NCBI RefSeq assembly: GCF_900473935.1
Contig: NZ_UCNN01000019.1
Coordinates: 124,001-188,000 of the forward strand
From: Synechococcus sp. UW105
GTDB lineage: Bacteria; Cyanobacteriota; Cyanobacteriia; PCC-6307; Cyanobiaceae
Reading direction: 5' to 3'
DNA: 64,000 bases
The notes below the pieces were generated by a model. It made no database searches. It saw only the letters and a list, made by a program, of their open reading frames with translations, and was not told where the DNA came from. A program made the translations under genes and the position numbers. This document shows positions 62,385-64,000 of the stretch, piece after piece. Position 1 is the first letter of the stretch. Each line of letters opens with the position of its first letter.

Positions 62385-62654
62385 TGCTCCTCCTTCAATG
62401 ACGAAGGGTCCTGGACTGATTCAGTGTTTTCGGTGACGAGGGCTGGAGGGGGCATCCCTCCGATGGGCACACCATCTCTTCATTCGCCGCTATCGCAGAC
62501 GTGCTCAAGGTCTGCTGTGACCCTTTTTACCGCTGCTTCGGCCCAAGCTTGGCTCCCAATGTTCAGCTCGTTCTGGGGCGCTTCATCGCCAGTCTTGGCC
62601 ATACCCCTAGCTCTGGCAAAGGGCAGAAGAGCGTCGGCTGCATAGGGTGATGCA

Positions 62655-63461
62655 ATGGACAGCACCGCTACGGACAGCCATCAGGAGATCCAGAGCCCTT
62701 ACCCGCTCATTACAGAGATCCCAGGTGCGACGGATTGGTTTCAGCGCTTCACCGGAAACTTCATCACCCTTGAAGGAACGGTGGTTTCGCGGCAAGCCTT
62801 TGATAAAGATGGGCAGACCATGCATAGGCTTCAGATTGGAGGGCCTCGTGTGACGCAAGCCTTTCAACTGGAAGGGGGGCTGCCTCTGCCTAAAAAGGTT
62901 GCTTCATTTCCGCGCAGTCTCTATTTCGCGACAACAAGTCGCCCTCCGCTGGGTGCAACCACACGCCTTGAAATCTTCCCACATATGGGACGAAATGGGG
63001 TTTTCAAGATTGCTCATGACTCAGCGACTATCAGCCGAAATACAGCGACCAGGATCTGCTTCCAATTGATGATGGCTGAGATTGAATCTTCTGGCTGGGA
63101 TCTTGGCGAATCTAAGACCGCTGTTAATAAACATTGGAAACTGGTGAAGCATGTTCTGCGGCTACCGTTCCTGTACAAGGGACAGTTCAAAATGACGCGT
63201 CTTCCAGATAAGCAGGCTTATGACGGAGTCAAGAAAAAGAACCATGCCCTGCATATGCAGATCAAAAAAGGTCTGCGCTCCTACTCTGAGGAAGAATTCA
63301 AAGAGAGATTATTTCACTGGTACGACCAGTTGGCTGTCAATGACAAGTTTGCTGATGACTTGGCTGCTGATCCCAATTATTTACAGGCGATCAGAGAACA
63401 TGGGCCTCATAAGGTCACGGAATTGCCTCGGAAGTCATACCAGCTCGATCCGAAGTCTTGA
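62655..63461 (+). CDS. Hypothetical protein of the right-end accessory region
   Basis: 268 residues from ATG 62655, no signal peptide. Features: a strand-rich first half (WFQRFTGNFITLEGTVVSRQ) and a basic helical second half (KKKNHALHMQIKKGLRSYSEEEFKERLFHWYDQL). I do not recognise a domain. Codon use is like that of the host. It is the longest gene of this right end and has no clear operon partner. Confidence 0.6.
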   Translation: MDSTATDSHQEIQSPYPLITEIPGATDWFQRFTGNFITLEGTVVSRQAFDKDGQTMHRLQIGGPRVTQAFQLEGGLPLPKKVASFPRSLYFATTSRPPLGATTRLEIFPHMGRNGVFKIAHDSATISRNTATRICFQLMMAEIESSGWDLGESKTAVNKHWKLVKHVLRLPFLYKGQFKMTRLPDKQAYDGVKKKNHALHMQIKKGLRSYSEEEFKERLFHWYDQLAVNDKFADDLAADPNYLQAIREHGPHKVTELPRKSYQLDPKS

Positions 63462-63779
63462 CTCGCTATGCCATTGCTAAAACATCACCTTGTCGGTGAT
63501 GACTGCGCTCGATCTCTGAAAATGATGCTGCGACAAACAAAAATGTTGCGGCAATCCTGTTTTGCGCAGGCATCAGTTGATCCAGGGCTCGATCTCGCGC
63601 AGGGGAGTCGCCAATATCGTCGTCACGATGGGGTTAGCCGGCTTGTCTTGAATATTTTCACGGGGTTTGTTGCTGAGCTCCATCCATGCGTGTAAGCGGA
63701 TGTTTATACCTTTGGATAGGGAAATTTAGATGGGTAACGGTCGTTTGAGTTGGGTGTTCTCGTCGCGATAGACCATCCC

Positions 63780-63965
63780 ATGCCCAATCAGATCAACATG
63801 GCTTTTGTGAGTCGAATCTGCTGCACGTCCAAGGGATCCACGATCGATGCTCTAGGTCTCGGCAAATATCGAGTGTGCGACAAGAGTCATAGCTGCAGCT
63901 TTCAGACGGGGCTGTGGGCTGCGTATGAGGCGTTGAGGGAGCTGGATCAAGGTCGGATTCAGTAG
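63780..63965 (+). CDS. Possible 61-residue Cys-containing protein
   Basis: ATG frame with four Cys (SRICCTSKG, RVCDKSHSCSF) and an end GLWAAYEALRELDQGRIQ. The Cys pattern could bind metal, but I recognise no motif. The rest of 63462-64000 shows only short frames without support. Confidence 0.3.
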   Translation: MPNQINMAFVSRICCTSKGSTIDALGLGKYRVCDKSHSCSFQTGLWAAYEALRELDQGRIQ

Positions 63966-64000
63966 CTGATCGAGCTGCATCGCTACATCTCGACTCGTTG

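Overview
The window looks like a chromosome segment of a marine picocyanobacterium of the Synechococcus (or Cyanobium) type. Evidence: GC-rich compact coding, GTG/TTG starts, cyanobacterial families (DUF3764, DUF3122, DUF1651, DUF1622), an FtsH, LexA and CobL of the cyanobacterial kind, and Nif11-leader peptide precursors resembling prochlorosin precursors of marine Synechococcus/Prochlorococcus. Species cannot be fixed from sequence alone.

Layout. 1-7.2 kb: a short Cys/Gly repeat, a secreted beta-propeller lipoprotein, nadK, a response regulator lacking its phosphoacceptor, a VOC protein, a DUF192 protein, and cobL with a 44-residue membrane protein. 7.3-15.7 kb: three tandem DUF1254/DUF1214 secreted proteins, a flavin amine oxidase, a BASS-type transporter and small membrane proteins. 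15.7-16.8 kb: an eroded stretch with a frameshifted small gene. 16.8-26.5 kb: a large arylsulfatase, an outer-membrane channel-like protein, an AraC regulator, a sulfotransferase, an Arg/Ser-rich secreted protein, small proteins and a DHA2-type MFS exporter. 26.7-36.6 kb: a GH18 chitinase-like enzyme with two CBM2-like modules, a GH116 beta-glucosidase-like enzyme and an AT-rich/GC-rich mosaic autotransporter. 36.7-48.9 kb is core-like: ribD, an NfeD-like protein with two flotillin-like proteins, a K+ channel, ftsH, argF, an Fe(II)/2OG oxygenase-like protein, a hydrolase and lexA.

At 48.9 kb lies a tRNA-Ala(GGC) gene. Its 3' half is repeated exactly (45 bp) at 57.93 kb, and a third diverged copy lies at 60.37 kb. 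Between copies one and two is an integrative element of about 9 kb. It carries a tyrosine recombinase next to short repeated sites, an Xis-like protein, a primase-like protein, a DUF3987-type helicase-like protein and a possible terminase small subunit. This resembles a phage satellite or tycheposon. Its cargo is an outer-membrane beta-barrel protein, two prochlorosin-like precursors, a third double-glycine peptide and small secreted or DUF1651 proteins. Between copies two and three is what looks like a second, eroded element carrying an RTX calcium-binding protein. The right end (60.4-64 kb) holds poorly conserved hypothetical genes.

How parts may work together (inference): the sulfatase, sulfotransferase, channel, chitinase, GH116 enzyme, autotransporter and MFS exporter suggest a surface and glycan-interaction region. 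The element adds peptide precursors that would need a modifying enzyme and peptidase/exporter encoded elsewhere, because none is seen in this window.
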